In this document: one piece after another, positions 18,769 through 27,920 of the stretch
How positions within the stretch are numbered: position 1 is the first letter of the stretch
Layout of the letters: each line of letters begins with the position of its first letter
Origin: Halodesulfovibrio aestuarii DSM 17919 = ATCC 29578
GTDB taxonomy: Bacteria > Desulfobacterota > Desulfovibrionia > Desulfovibrionales > Desulfovibrionaceae
Direction: 5' to 3'
DNA: 64,000 nt
Assembly (NCBI RefSeq): GCF_000384815.1
Contig: NZ_ARQF01000019.1
Location: 62,001-126,000, forward strand
Notes under the pieces: generated by a model
What the model was told of the DNA's origin: nothing
What the model saw: only the letters and a program-made list of their open reading frames with translations
Databases searched by the model: none
Made by a program: the position numbers and the translations under genes

Positions 18769-19952
18769 ACACAATTTATTTAGATAACAACGCAACCACC
18801 AAAATCGACCCCTTAGTACTTAAGGAAATGATGCCGTTTCTTACAGACTACTACGGCAACCCTTCCAGTATGCATAAGTTCGGTGGTCAGGTTAGTTCAG
18901 ATATCGCCAAAGCACGTCATAACCTTGCGTCTCTCTTAAATGCACATCCGGATGAAATCATCTTTACCGCTGGCGGTACAGAAAGTGATAACACTGCAAT
19001 CTACTCTGCTCTCGAAGCACAGCCGGAGAAGAAGCATCTTATCACCACCCGTGTTGAACATCCTGCGATTCTAAACGTCTGTCACCATCTGGAAGAACGC
19101 GGCTACGAAGTTACCTACCTCAATGTGGACGAAAAAGGTCAACTCGACCTTGAAGAACTTCGTGGAGCGCTGCGTCCGGATACCGCTCTTGTTACCATTA
19201 TGTATGCTAACAGTGAAACCGGCGTTATTTTCCCAATGCATGAGATTGCTAAGATCGTAAAAGAACGCGGTATCATGCTGCACACAGATGCAGTGCAGGC
19301 TGTTGGTAAAATTACCATCGATCTTGAGAAGCTTCCCGTTGACTACCTATCCCTTTCCGGCCACAAAATTCATGGGCCTAAGGGTATCGGCGCTCTGTTT
19401 GTTCGCAAAGGCGTATCGTTCCGTCCTCATCTCCGTGGTGGGCATCAGGAACACGGACGCCGTGCTGGTACTGAAAACACTGCGGCTATCGTAGGCATAG
19501 GTAAAGCAGCAGAACTTGCACAGATCAACATGGAAATAGAGAATACCGGCGTTAAGCACATGCGCGATACTCTTGAGAAAGGTCTTCTTAAAACTATTCC
19601 GGACGCTATTATTAACGGTGACACAGAAAACAGGCTGCCTAACACCACCAACATTTCTTTCAAACATGTTGAAGGTGAAGCAATTCTGCTCATGATGGAC
19701 GGCCACGGCATTGCGGCAAGCTCCGGCTCAGCATGCACATCTGGCAGTCTGGAACCTTCCCACGTGCTACGCGCAATGGGTGTGCCGTTTACATTCGCGC
19801 ACGGCTCTATCCGCTTCTCACTTTCACGTTTTAACAGTGATGACGAGATCAAAGTAGTACTCAAAGAGCTTCCTCCTATCATCAAGCGGTTACGCGAAAT
19901 TTCTCCGTACAAAAATGAGGAAAGTACCCCCCGTTCTTGTTCTTGTAAATAA
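18765..19952 (+). CDS. nifS: Cysteine desulfurase NifS
   Basis: This PLP enzyme removes sulfur from L-cysteine and passes it to NifU. The 395-residue protein has the PLP lysine in LSGHKIHGPKG, the TEHxA-like RVEHPAILN, and the mobile active-site loop SSGSACTSGSLEPSHVL with the catalytic Cys. The C-terminal tail ends in RSCSCK, adding two further cysteines near the end. Its start overlaps the nifU stop. A terminator follows before cysK. Confidence 0.96.
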   Translation: MNTIYLDNNATTKIDPLVLKEMMPFLTDYYGNPSSMHKFGGQVSSDIAKARHNLASLLNAHPDEIIFTAGGTESDNTAIYSALEAQPEKKHLITTRVEHPAILNVCHHLEERGYEVTYLNVDEKGQLDLEELRGALRPDTALVTIMYANSETGVIFPMHEIAKIVKERGIMLHTDAVQAVGKITIDLEKLPVDYLSLSGHKIHGPKGIGALFVRKGVSFRPHLRGGHQEHGRRAGTENTAAIVGIGKAAELAQINMEIENTGVKHMRDTLEKGLLKTIPDAIINGDTENRLPNTTNISFKHVEGEAILLMMDGHGIAASSGSACTSGSLEPSHVLRAMGVPFTFAHGSIRFSLSRFNSDDEIKVVLKELPPIIKRLREISPYKNEESTPRSCSCK

Positions 19953-19974
19953 CAGGCCCTAAGATACAAGCTTC

Positions 19975-20015
19975 AGGGTCGGACAACACACGTGGTTAGT
20001 CCGACCCTTTTTTTT
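19975..20015 (+). terminator. Intrinsic terminator between nifS and cysK
   Basis: AGGGTCGGA and TCCGACCCT pair around a loop and are followed by eight T. It probably reduces or ends transcription after nifS, leaving cysK-cysE either read through or separately driven. Confidence 0.85.
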
Positions 20016-20035
20016 CATCTAATGAGGTAACTAGC

Positions 20036-20965
20036 ATGAAGATCGCAAATTCTATGATCGACCTTGTCGGCAATACACCGCTTGTACGCATCAATCATAT
20101 CGCTGAAGGAGTACAAGCCGAAGTTGTAGGAAAACTGGAATCAATGAACCCGTGCTTTTCTGTTAAAGATCGTATCGGTTTTAACATGGTTCAAGCAGCA
20201 ATCAATTCAGGAAAGACAAATGAAAATACAGTCTTTGTTGAAGCTACAAGCGGCAATACTGGTATCGGTATTGCGTTTACCTGCGCTGTAAAAGGCTTTC
20301 CGCTTATTCTCACTATGCCCGAATCCATGAGTATGGAACGACGCTCTCTTCTTAAAGGTTTCGGTGCAAAACTTATCCTTACCCCTGCTGAAAAAGGCAT
20401 GACAGGTGCCGTGGAAGAGGCGAATCGCATTACTCAAGAAAACCCGAATGCTATCCATCTCCAACAATTTGCTAACGAAGCAAATCCCGACATACACCGC
20501 AAAACAACTGCAAAAGAAATCCTCAAAGACACCGACGGGAACATTGATATTTTTATTGCAGGTGTCGGCACTGGCGGTACCATCACAGGTGTTGGTGAAG
20601 TCCTCAAAAAGCACAACCCAAACATCCAATGCATCGCTGTCGAACCGGATGCCTCACCGGTTCTTTCCGGCGGTACCCCCGGCCCTCATGCCATCCAAGG
20701 TATCGGGGCGGGATTCATACCGGAAGTGCTCAACACAAGCATCATTGATGATATCGTACGCGTAACCAATGAAGATGCCCTTGCTATGGCACGCCGTCTT
20801 ATGAAAGAAGAAGGCATTATGTGCGGCATTTCTTCAGGCGCAAACGCATATGCAGCAATGCAGGTTGCAGCCCGACAGGAAAACAAAGGGAAACGTATTG
20901 TTTTCATCATCTGTGACACAGCAGAACGCTACCTTTCAACCCCGCTTTTTACAGAAGCTGACTAG
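20036..20965 (+). CDS. cysK: Cysteine synthase (O-acetylserine sulfhydrylase) CysK
   Basis: This PLP enzyme makes cysteine from O-acetylserine and sulfide, which is abundant in a sulfate reducer. The 309-residue protein has the PLP lysine in CFSVKDRIG, the substrate loop EATSGNTGIG, the phosphate-binding GTGGTITGVGE and GISSGAN. It is 21 nt upstream of cysE, so the two form the cysteine synthase pair. The product feeds NifS encoded just before. Confidence 0.96.
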   Translation: MKIANSMIDLVGNTPLVRINHIAEGVQAEVVGKLESMNPCFSVKDRIGFNMVQAAINSGKTNENTVFVEATSGNTGIGIAFTCAVKGFPLILTMPESMSMERRSLLKGFGAKLILTPAEKGMTGAVEEANRITQENPNAIHLQQFANEANPDIHRKTTAKEILKDTDGNIDIFIAGVGTGGTITGVGEVLKKHNPNIQCIAVEPDASPVLSGGTPGPHAIQGIGAGFIPEVLNTSIIDDIVRVTNEDALAMARRLMKEEGIMCGISSGANAYAAMQVAARQENKGKRIVFIICDTAERYLSTPLFTEAD

Positions 20966-20986
20966 CAAACTCGTAAGGGAGACCAA

Positions 20987-21937
20987 ATGCAACGTAACTA
21001 CGCCGAACTGGGGCAGCACAACATGAAAGAACTCGAAAAAGTAGTTGAAGAACTCTGCGCTCCAGAATCTTACGCTGCGGTATACCATCGTTCCAAACAT
21101 GATGCACCAATGCCTTCAACAGAGGCATTGCATGAATTGGTAGAACGCCTCAAGGCTGCCCTCTTCCCCGGTTATTTCGGAGATAAAACAGTACGTCTTG
21201 AATCCATGCGTTTCCATCTGTCTGCCAACCTCGATTCTATCTACAGAATCCTTGAAGAACAGATTAAACGCGGCGGCTGCTTCATTTGCGCTGATTTTGC
21301 TGACGAATGCCAAAGTTGCGAAGAACACTCCCGCGTTACTGCAATGAAATTTCTTCAGTCTCTACCAACGCTTCGCCGACTCCTTGCCACAGACGTAAAA
21401 GCAGCGTTCGAAGGTGACCCTGCAGCAAAAACTCCGGGTGAAACTATCTTCTGCTACCCGTCTATGACTGCAATGATTCACCATCGAATTGCACACGAAC
21501 TTTACAAACTTGAAGTGCCAATTATTCCCCGTATCATCAGCGAAATGGCACACTCCAACACCGGAATCGACATTCATCCGGGCGCACAGATCGACGAAGA
21601 ATTCTTTATCGACCATGGTACGGGCGTTGTTATCGGCGAAACCTGCATCATTGGTAAAGGTTGTCGCATCTATCAGGGAGTAACTCTCGGTGCTTTATCT
21701 TTCCCTAAAGATGATGAAGGATTACTTGTTAAAGGCAATCTCCGCCACCCGATCCTTGAAGACAACGTAACTGTCTACGCAGGAGCAACAGTACTCGGAC
21801 GCATTACTATCGGACACGATACAATGATCGGCGGTAACGTCTGGATTACACATGACGTGGAACCGAACTCCAAAGTGATTCAGTCACGCTCAACCAAGCC
21901 GAAAAAAGAAGAAAAACTTGTGGGAGAGAAGGCATAG
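20987..21937 (+). CDS. cysE: Serine O-acetyltransferase (EpsC-type)
   Basis: The enzyme acetylates L-serine to supply CysK. The 316-residue protein has an N-terminal helical region longer than in E. coli CysE, and a C-terminal left-handed beta helix with hexapeptide repeats. The catalytic and CoA-binding segment is DHGTGVVIGETCIIGKGCRI. It is the EpsC-like long form common outside enterobacteria. The terminal KPKKEEKLVGEKA tail does not match the usual CysK-binding Ile end, so complex formation with CysK is uncertain. Confidence 0.94.
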   Translation: MQRNYAELGQHNMKELEKVVEELCAPESYAAVYHRSKHDAPMPSTEALHELVERLKAALFPGYFGDKTVRLESMRFHLSANLDSIYRILEEQIKRGGCFICADFADECQSCEEHSRVTAMKFLQSLPTLRRLLATDVKAAFEGDPAAKTPGETIFCYPSMTAMIHHRIAHELYKLEVPIIPRIISEMAHSNTGIDIHPGAQIDEEFFIDHGTGVVIGETCIIGKGCRIYQGVTLGALSFPKDDEGLLVKGNLRHPILEDNVTVYAGATVLGRITIGHDTMIGGNVWITHDVEPNSKVIQSRSTKPKKEEKLVGEKA

Positions 21938-21977
21938 AGCACTGGGGATGCTCTGTGACGACACAATAGATAACCTC

Positions 21978-22014
21978 AAAAAAAAGGGTGGAGTATTATT
22001 CCACCCTTTTTTTT
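21978..22014. terminator. Bidirectional terminator
   Basis: AAAAAAGGGTGGAGTATTATTCCACCCTTTTTTTT-type hairpin (stem GGGTGGA/TCCACCC) separates cysE from the convergent decarboxylase gene, whose stop at 22013 overlaps the T-run. Confidence 0.88.
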
Positions 22015-22966
22015 ATTCTTTTTTGTTTTTAAAATATTCAATAGTTTTCTGCAGTCCATCTTCAAGAGTTGTAACAGGAGACCACTTCAACTTTTCACGG
22101 GCAAGGCTGATATCCGGCATTCGCTGTTTCGGGTCATCATTCGGCAACGACGTAAACTCTAATCCGGAATTTGAATTAGTAAGTTTAACCACGGTTTCGG
22201 CTAACTCCCGAATGGTTATTTCATTTGGATTACCCAAATTTACAGGTCCGCCAAACGAATCTTCTGTCCTGTCCATGAGACAAATAATACCTTCCACCAG
22301 ATCATCCACAAAGCAGAACGAACGAGTTTGTGTTCCATCTCCATAAATAGTGACAGGCTCCTCTTTAAGAGCCTGAACAATAAAATTAGACACTACACGA
22401 CCATCATGAGGATGCATACGAGGGCCATACGTATTAAAGAGCCGAGCGACCTTAATACGAACCTTATGCTGGCGCTGGTAATCAAAAAAAAGAGTTTCTG
22501 CACAGCGCTTGCCTTCGTCATAGCAGGAACGTACTCCCCGAGGGTTTACCTTGCCCCAATAGTCCTCTGTTTGCGGGTGGACTTCAGGATCACCATAGAC
22601 TTCAGAAGTAGAAGCCTGAAATATTTTCGCCCCGGTGCGCTTTGCAAGTCCCAGCATATTAATAGAACCATGCACACTTGTTTTCACTGTCTGGACAGGG
22701 TCATATTGATAATGCACGGGCGATGCCGGACACGCTAAATTATAAATTTCATCCACTTCTACATAAAGGGGAAATGTTATGTCATGCCGAAGTAATTCGA
22801 AATACGGATCCTTGAGCAGGTGGACGATATTCTCCTTTGTTCCTGTGAAAAAGTTATCCACACACACGACTTCGCATTGTTTTTCCAACAACCGCTTACA
22901 TAAATGTGCTCCTAGGAACCCTGCACCACCTGTTACCAGCACCCGCTTTCTCGGTGTAAAAGTCAT
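22013..22966 (-). CDS. UDP-glucuronate decarboxylase (UDP-xylose synthase type), SDR extended family
   Basis: The 317-residue NAD-dependent enzyme has the Rossmann motif [10 protein letters not shown], a Ser/Thr-rich catalytic strand [13 protein letters not shown], and the Tyr-x3-Lys pair in SCYDEGKR, where YDEGKR is characteristic of UDP-xylose synthases. It would convert UDP-glucuronate to UDP-xylose for surface polysaccharide. ATG 22966 has an AAGGGG ribosome site; GTG 22972 is an alternative. It is monocistronic. A related dTDP-glucose dehydratase is possible but the YDEGKR motif argues against it. Confidence 0.9.
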   Translation of the reverse strand: MTFTPRKRVLVTGGAGFLGAHLCKRLLEKQCEVVCVDNFFTGTKENIVHLLKDPYFELLRHDITFPLYVEVDEIYNLACPASPVHYQYDPVQTVKTSVHGSINMLGLAKRTGAKIFQASTSEVYGDPEVHPQTEDYWGKVNPRGVRSCYDEGKRCAETLFFDYQRQHKVRIKVARLFNTYGPRMHPHDGRVVSNFIVQALKEEPVTIYGDGTQTRSFCFVDDLVEGIICLMDRTEDSFGGPVNLGNPNEITIRELAETVVKLTNSNSGLEFTSLPNDDPKQRMPDISLAREKLKWSPVTTLEDGLQKTIEYFKNKKE

Positions 22967-23072
22967 GCGCACCCCTTCCCTAAAACATACTGATTTTAAA
23001 ATATGATTTCAGCTAGGTAGCGTAATAACTCTCACCGTTTTATTCTTTGATAATTTGCATCTTTTATACGCA

Positions 23073-23112
23073 CAAAAAAAAGAGGACAGAGCAAATGCTC
23101 TATCCTCTTTCT
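23073..23112. terminator. Bidirectional hairpin terminator
   Basis: AAAGAGGACAGAGC and GCTCTATCCTCTTT pair around AAAT, with A-runs upstream and T downstream. It sits between the UXS gene promoter region and the cobA-hemD 3' end. Confidence 0.75.
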
Positions 23113-23216
23113 ATAATCGTATTGCCCATCACACCAATCTGACAAAAGGTATTGGGCTCAGCAAGTCGCAAGTCCGGCCCTATGATAGGCTGGCCTCGCT
23201 AATAAAAGTTTTCAAG

Positions 23217-23280
23217 AGGGATCAGGGGAAAAGCCTTTTCCTAAAAATTCCAGCCCAGCCGCCGAAGCCCCATAAAAAAC
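23217..23280 (-). repeat. Dispersed Desulfovibrio-type 3' element (CTTCGGCGGC core), minus strand
   Basis: Read on the minus strand, just after the hemD stop, the element runs GGGGCTTCGGCGGCTGGGC, then a hairpin of GGAAAAGGCTTTTCC type. It resembles the elements at 24893 and 44717, with the same order: GGCGGC core followed by a hairpin with an AAAAGG/CCTTTT arm. Confidence 0.55.
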
Positions 23281-23288
23281 ATAAGGGT

Positions 23289-24794
23289 CTACAGTTTTTC
23301 TACCAACGCATCCACGAGTGCAGGTATGGTGTAATCTTCCGGTTCGATATCCGGAGTAAATCCGAACCGCTCAAGTGTTTTTGTGGTAATCGGGCCAATA
23401 GAAGCAAGCTTCACATGACTCCGGTGTTCTTTGATAAGGTCAGGAGACACAAGGTCAAAGAAATTTTCCACAGTAGAAGAAGAGCCGAACGTCACGCAGG
23501 AAAGTTCACCATTTTTGAGGAGCTCAAGCACTTCTTCGCGTTGTTCTTCTGCTGGTCTGGTTTCGTATACTGGAAGGATATCTACCTGTGCACCGGCCTT
23601 ACGGAGTTCTTCCGGAAGAACTTCACGAGCAACTTTCGCGCGTGGAAGCAGAACCTTGCTACCGTCCATACCACGCTCAAGAAGACCTTTTACAACGCCT
23701 TCAGCAACATATTTTTCTGGAATGAAATCAGGCTCTATGCCTTTTTCACGTAGAATATCTGCTGTTGCCGGACCAATTGCAGCAATCTTGCTGGCACCGA
23801 GAGCACGGGTATCAAGTCCCAGCACTGCAAGCTGGTTCCAGAAATGCTTTACACCGTTAACGGAAGTGAAGATAACCCACTCGTACTCATTAAGAGATTT
23901 AATTGCTGCGTGCACTTCGCTGTAGTCTGCAAGCGGGTCAATTTTGATAGTCGGGAACTGGATTACGTTAGCGCCAAGCTTAGTAAGGGATTTTGCCATA
24001 CCGCTTGCCTGCTCACGAGCACGGGTTACAACTACGCCTTTACCACGCAATGGTAGCTGTTCGAACCAGTTAAGTTCATCACGAAGCTTAACGACGTTAC
24101 CGACAACAATAAGGGAAGGAGAGGTAAAGCCTTGCTTTACGCCTTCCTCTGGAAGTGTTCCGATAGTTGCAGCCATGGAACGGTGTTTCGCTGTTGTACC
24201 CCAGTGCACAAGTGCTGCCGGAGTTTCAGGGTCCATACCGTTTTCGATAAGCTGCTTAGAAATATGCGGCAGGTTCTTCATGCCCATAAAGAACACGAGA
24301 GTAGATGTGCCGGTAGCAAGAGCCTTCCAGTTATGGGAAGAGCCAGGCTTGTCTGGGTTTTCGTGACCAGTAATAAAGGACACGGAGGAAGCATAATCAC
24401 GATGAGTCAATGGGATACCTGCATATGCAGGGCCCGCGATAGCAGAGGTAATACCCGGTACTTCTTCAAATGGTACGCCGGCGGCAAGCAGCTCCTGTGC
24501 TTCTTCACCACCACGACCGAACATGTATGGGTCGCCACCTTTAAGGCGAGCAACAGACTTACCCTCTTTCGCTTTATCAACGATAAGCTGGTTGATACCT
24601 TCCTGACTCAATGTGTGGTCGCCGCCCTTTTTGCCTACATAAATAATTTCGGCATCAGGCTTTGCGTAAGAAAGAAATTCAGCGTTCGCAAGATAGTCGT
24701 ATACAATAACGTCTGCGGTACTCAGAATATCACGGCCTTTAATTGTCAGCAGGCCGGGATCGCCCGGACCAGCACCGATAAGGTAAACTTTCAT
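23289..24794 (-). CDS. cobA-hemD: Fused uroporphyrinogen-III C-methyltransferase / uroporphyrinogen-III synthase
   Basis: This bifunctional protein of 501 residues carries a SUMT domain (residues 1-245) and a HemD domain (about 250-500). SUMT marks are VYLIGAGPGDPGLLTIKG at the start, the RLKGGDPYMFGRGGEE SAM site, and AGIPLTHRD. The HemD half has VVVTRAREQASGM and FTSVNGVKHF. Together they make uroporphyrinogen III and methylate it to precorrin-2 for sirohaem and cobalamin, both needed in sulfate reduction. I start at ATG 24794 because GGAGG lies five bases upstream. A hairpin in the leader may control the ribosome site. Confidence 0.95.
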   Translation of the reverse strand: MKVYLIGAGPGDPGLLTIKGRDILSTADVIVYDYLANAEFLSYAKPDAEIIYVGKKGGDHTLSQEGINQLIVDKAKEGKSVARLKGGDPYMFGRGGEEAQELLAAGVPFEEVPGITSAIAGPAYAGIPLTHRDYASSVSFITGHENPDKPGSSHNWKALATGTSTLVFFMGMKNLPHISKQLIENGMDPETPAALVHWGTTAKHRSMAATIGTLPEEGVKQGFTSPSLIVVGNVVKLRDELNWFEQLPLRGKGVVVTRAREQASGMAKSLTKLGANVIQFPTIKIDPLADYSEVHAAIKSLNEYEWVIFTSVNGVKHFWNQLAVLGLDTRALGASKIAAIGPATADILREKGIEPDFIPEKYVAEGVVKGLLERGMDGSKVLLPRAKVAREVLPEELRKAGAQVDILPVYETRPAEEQREEVLELLKNGELSCVTFGSSSTVENFFDLVSPDLIKEHRSHVKLASIGPITTKTLERFGFTPDIEPEDYTIPALVDALVEKL

Positions 24795-24797
24795 CAT

Positions 24798-24840
24798 TCC
24801 TCCGGTAATAATCAGGAACCGGAGTTTCCTCCGGTTCCCT
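24798..24840 (-). promoter_or_regulatory. Leader with two mutually exclusive hairpins over the cobA-hemD ribosome site
   Basis: On the minus strand GGAACCGGA pairs with TCCGGTTCC (24815-24838). The same middle arm, CTCCGGT, is also complementary to ACCGGAG, which contains the Shine-Dalgarno at about 24799-24806. Only one of the two pairings can form, so translation could be switched. I infer this from base pairing only. Confidence 0.4.
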
Positions 24841-24892
24841 GATAATAACTTTCTCTTACTTGATGGAACAGCACAGCTGTTTGCCTCCGGCG

Positions 24893-24925
24893 GCTCGCCA
24901 AGAGGCAAGGGGGGATTATATCCCC
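24893..24925 (+). repeat. Dispersed Desulfovibrio-type element (CCTCCGGCGGC core)
   Basis: The sequence GCCTCCGGCGGC is followed by an inverted repeat (GGGGATTATATCCCC). It shares a twelve-base core with the copy at 44717. It lies between valS and cobA-hemD, on the strand opposite to both. Confidence 0.55.
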
Positions 24926-25008
24926 AGCATGTCGGAGACAAAAGCGCCGCAGGCAACTTTTACTCCAACTGTTCTATCGAGTTGTCAGCTTAACGACGTA
25001 ACGTGCTG

Positions 25009-27657
25009 CTAGCCCATTGCGTCAACAAGACGCTTCTGAAGCTTAAGCAGTTTCTGCTGTGTATCTTCAAGTTCTGCAGCGCGAGCTTTTTCTTTTTCAA
25101 CGATAGCAGCCGGAGCGTTGTTAACGAAGCTTTCGTTACGAAGCTTACCGGAAGCCTGTTTGAGATCTTTTTCAACTTTACCCAGCTCTTTGTCGAGTCG
25201 GGCAAGTTCGTCTTCAAAGTTCACGAGACCTTCGAGAGGTACGATTACTTCGTTACCCTGAACGACGCTGGAAGCAGAAGCTTTTGGTGCTTCTATGGCT
25301 GCGCCGAGCTCAACGTTTTCAAGGCGGGCAAGAGCCTGCATAACTTCCATCGCATCTTCATACAACGCTTTTACTTCATCAGAAGCGGTACGGATGAGTA
25401 CACTAAGGCGAGTCTGCGGAGCAACGTTAAGTTCTGCTTTAATAGTACGCACTGCAACGATTGTTTCCTGAATAAGAGTCATAGCTGCTTCAGCTTCTGC
25501 ATTTTCACATGCAGGACGCATTTCAGGGTACAACTCAGTTGCAATATCTTTGTTCTCGATTCCCGGCAATACGCTCCATACCTGTGCGGTAATGAAAGGC
25601 ATAATAGGGTGAAGAATGATCATCATTTCCTGCAAAACAGTCCAGAGTACAAACTGTGCTTTTTCTGCACGTTCGCCGCCTGCCCGCATATCCGGTTTGA
25701 TAAGCTCAAGGTACCAGTCGCAGAACTCGTTCCAGATAAACTTGTACATGATCTGTGCAGATTCATTGAAATGGTAGCTGGTGATAGCAGTATCCATATC
25801 TTTCTTCACAGACTCAAGACGGGAAAGAATCCAACGGTGATGTACGCCGTCAATTTCTTCAAAAGCAAAAGTCTTAGGCTTTTCTTCCGGCAGGTTCATC
25901 AGAGCAAAACGAGCTGCGTTCCAAATCTTGTTGCAGAAGTTACGGTACCCGTCGATGCGTTGCTCGGACAGTTTAATATCACGTCCCATTGCTGCGAATG
26001 AGGTCAACGTAAAGCGCAGGGAGTCACAACCGTATTTATCAATCATTTCAACCGGGTCAATAACATTACCTGTCGACTTAGACATTTTCTTGCCCTGTTC
26101 GTCACGTACAAGAGCATGGATGTACACGTGATGGAACGGAACTTCGTCCATAAAGTGCAGACCCATCATCATCATACGGGCAACCCAGAAGAAGAGGATG
26201 TCGAAACCGGTAACAAGTACAGAAGTCGGGTAGAAGGTGTCCAGCTCTTTAGTTTTGTCAGGCCAGCCCATAGTGGTAAACGGCCAGAGTGCGGAAGAGA
26301 ACCAAGTATCCAGAACATCTTCGTCCTGTACAATATTCTTGGAACCGCACTTACACGTGGTTGGATCTTCAATTGCGACGATAAGCTCGCCACAATCCTG
26401 ACATGTCCATGCCGGAATACGGTGTCCCCACCAGATCTGACGGGAAATACACCAGTCACGGATGTTATCAAGCCAGTGGTTGTAAGTCTTAATCCATGAC
26501 TCAGGGAAAATCTGAGTAAGCTCAGGCACTGCTGCACGGGCACGTGGAGCAAGCTTAGTCATTGCCACAAACCACTGAGTGGATACAAACGGCTCAACAA
26601 TGGTTTTACAACGGTAACAGTGACCAACACTGTGTTCGTGCTCTTCGATACGATCAAGGAAGCCTTCAGCTTTAAGCTCTTCAAGAATCTTCACTCGTGC
26701 TTCAACGCAGGTAAGACCTGCATAGTCACCAGTATCTTCGTTGAGGGTACCGTCTTCGTTAAGGATGTTCATCACCTCAAGGCCATGTTTACGGCCAAGT
26801 TCCCAGTCATTATGGTCATGGGCAGGGGTAACTTTAAGACAACCTGTACCGAATTCGATATCTACATAACTATCACCGATGATGTCGAGTTCACGTCCAA
26901 CAAGTGGAAGAATTGCTTTTTTACCGATGAGATGACTGAAGCGATCATCATCAGGGTTAACAGCAATAGCGGTATCCGCAAGCATGGTTTCAGGACGGGT
27001 GGTCGCGATAGTAAGATCGCCGGAACCGTCCGCGAGTGGATATTTAATGTAGTGCAGAGCACCCGGTTCGTTAGCGTGATCTACTTCGTCATCTGCGAGA
27101 GCAGTGTGGCAGCGAGGGCACCAGTTAATGATGTAGTCGCCTTTGTAGATGAGATCTTGTTCGTGAAGTTCAACAAAAACTTTACGAACAGCTTTGGAAA
27201 GACCTTCGTCCATGGTGAAGCGTTCACGGGTCCAGTCAACGGATGCACCCATTTTACGAACCTGATTAAGGATACGGCTGCCGTATTCCTCGCGCCATTC
27301 CCACACACGTTCAACAAATTTTTCACGGCCAAGATCGTGACGACCCAAACCTTCAGTTGCAAGCTTGCGCTCTACAACGTTCTGAGTAGCAATACCTGCA
27401 TGGTCAGTGCCCGGTACCCACAGAACTTTTTTACCTTTCTGACGCTGGTAGCGACAAAGGATGTCCTGCAAAGTAAGGTTAAGAGCGTGCCCCATGTGCA
27501 GAGCACCTGTGACGTTCGGTGGCGGAATAACAATAGAATATGGTTCACCTTCGGCATCCATATCCGGTGTAAACACGTTGTTTTCTTCCCAGTACTTTCG
27601 CCACTGGTCTTCAACTGTTTGAGATTCATACCCCTTAGAAAGAGCGTTTTCCGCCAT
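25009..27657 (-). CDS. valS: Valyl-tRNA synthetase
   Basis: This class I aminoacyl-tRNA synthetase charges tRNA-Val. The 882-residue length is standard. The HIGH signature appears as PPNVTGALHMGHALN (about residue 50), KMSKS appears as GKKMSKSTGN (about 535), and the C-terminus carries the ValS coiled-coil arm (LDKELGKVEKDLKQASGKL). Two CxxC groups (CQDCGE and CKCGSKN) in the editing/insert region suggest a zinc site. ATG 27657 has a ggag ribosome site. No T-box leader is visible upstream. Confidence 0.97.
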   Translation of the reverse strand: MAENALSKGYESQTVEDQWRKYWEENNVFTPDMDAEGEPYSIVIPPPNVTGALHMGHALNLTLQDILCRYQRQKGKKVLWVPGTDHAGIATQNVVERKLATEGLGRHDLGREKFVERVWEWREEYGSRILNQVRKMGASVDWTRERFTMDEGLSKAVRKVFVELHEQDLIYKGDYIINWCPRCHTALADDEVDHANEPGALHYIKYPLADGSGDLTIATTRPETMLADTAIAVNPDDDRFSHLIGKKAILPLVGRELDIIGDSYVDIEFGTGCLKVTPAHDHNDWELGRKHGLEVMNILNEDGTLNEDTGDYAGLTCVEARVKILEELKAEGFLDRIEEHEHSVGHCYRCKTIVEPFVSTQWFVAMTKLAPRARAAVPELTQIFPESWIKTYNHWLDNIRDWCISRQIWWGHRIPAWTCQDCGELIVAIEDPTTCKCGSKNIVQDEDVLDTWFSSALWPFTTMGWPDKTKELDTFYPTSVLVTGFDILFFWVARMMMMGLHFMDEVPFHHVYIHALVRDEQGKKMSKSTGNVIDPVEMIDKYGCDSLRFTLTSFAAMGRDIKLSEQRIDGYRNFCNKIWNAARFALMNLPEEKPKTFAFEEIDGVHHRWILSRLESVKKDMDTAITSYHFNESAQIMYKFIWNEFCDWYLELIKPDMRAGGERAEKAQFVLWTVLQEMMIILHPIMPFITAQVWSVLPGIENKDIATELYPEMRPACENAEAEAAMTLIQETIVAVRTIKAELNVAPQTRLSVLIRTASDEVKALYEDAMEVMQALARLENVELGAAIEAPKASASSVVQGNEVIVPLEGLVNFEDELARLDKELGKVEKDLKQASGKLRNESFVNNAPAAIVEKEKARAAELEDTQQKLLKLQKRLVDAMG

Positions 27658-27920
27658 ACTGCTACTCCAAATTCGTTATTGTATTCAGGCATGTAACAGC
27701 CTGATTTTGTACCTTATATACGCCTAAGCCAACGTTGCATAGTCGTTAAACTTTCGGCAAGCGGGCTAAGCCCCGCACCTGCAAGGAGAACATTCTCCTT
27801 GACCGCGATTGAGGACTGCCCTTTTTCAAGTTAGTCTTGTAATTATTTGCACTCGCTGCCCTCGCTTGATAGAGTGCGCTTCCACGACTGCAAAAAGTCA
27901 GATTAATTAGCGGAAGGACA

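Noticed and set aside
23289-24956. An N-terminal extension of about 54 residues before the CobA-HemD start
   Set aside because: The extension is proline-rich, covers the leader hairpin and has no ribosome site; the GGAGG and the family start both support 24794.
25003-27696. Long plus-strand frames opposite valS (332 and 358 codons)
   Set aside because: They lie wholly antisense to a strongly supported valS and encode Phe/Cys/His-rich sequence typical of shadow frames.
27658-27920. A T-box or other riboswitch ahead of valS
   Set aside because: Small hairpins are present, but no conserved T-box core or specifier structure can be recognised.
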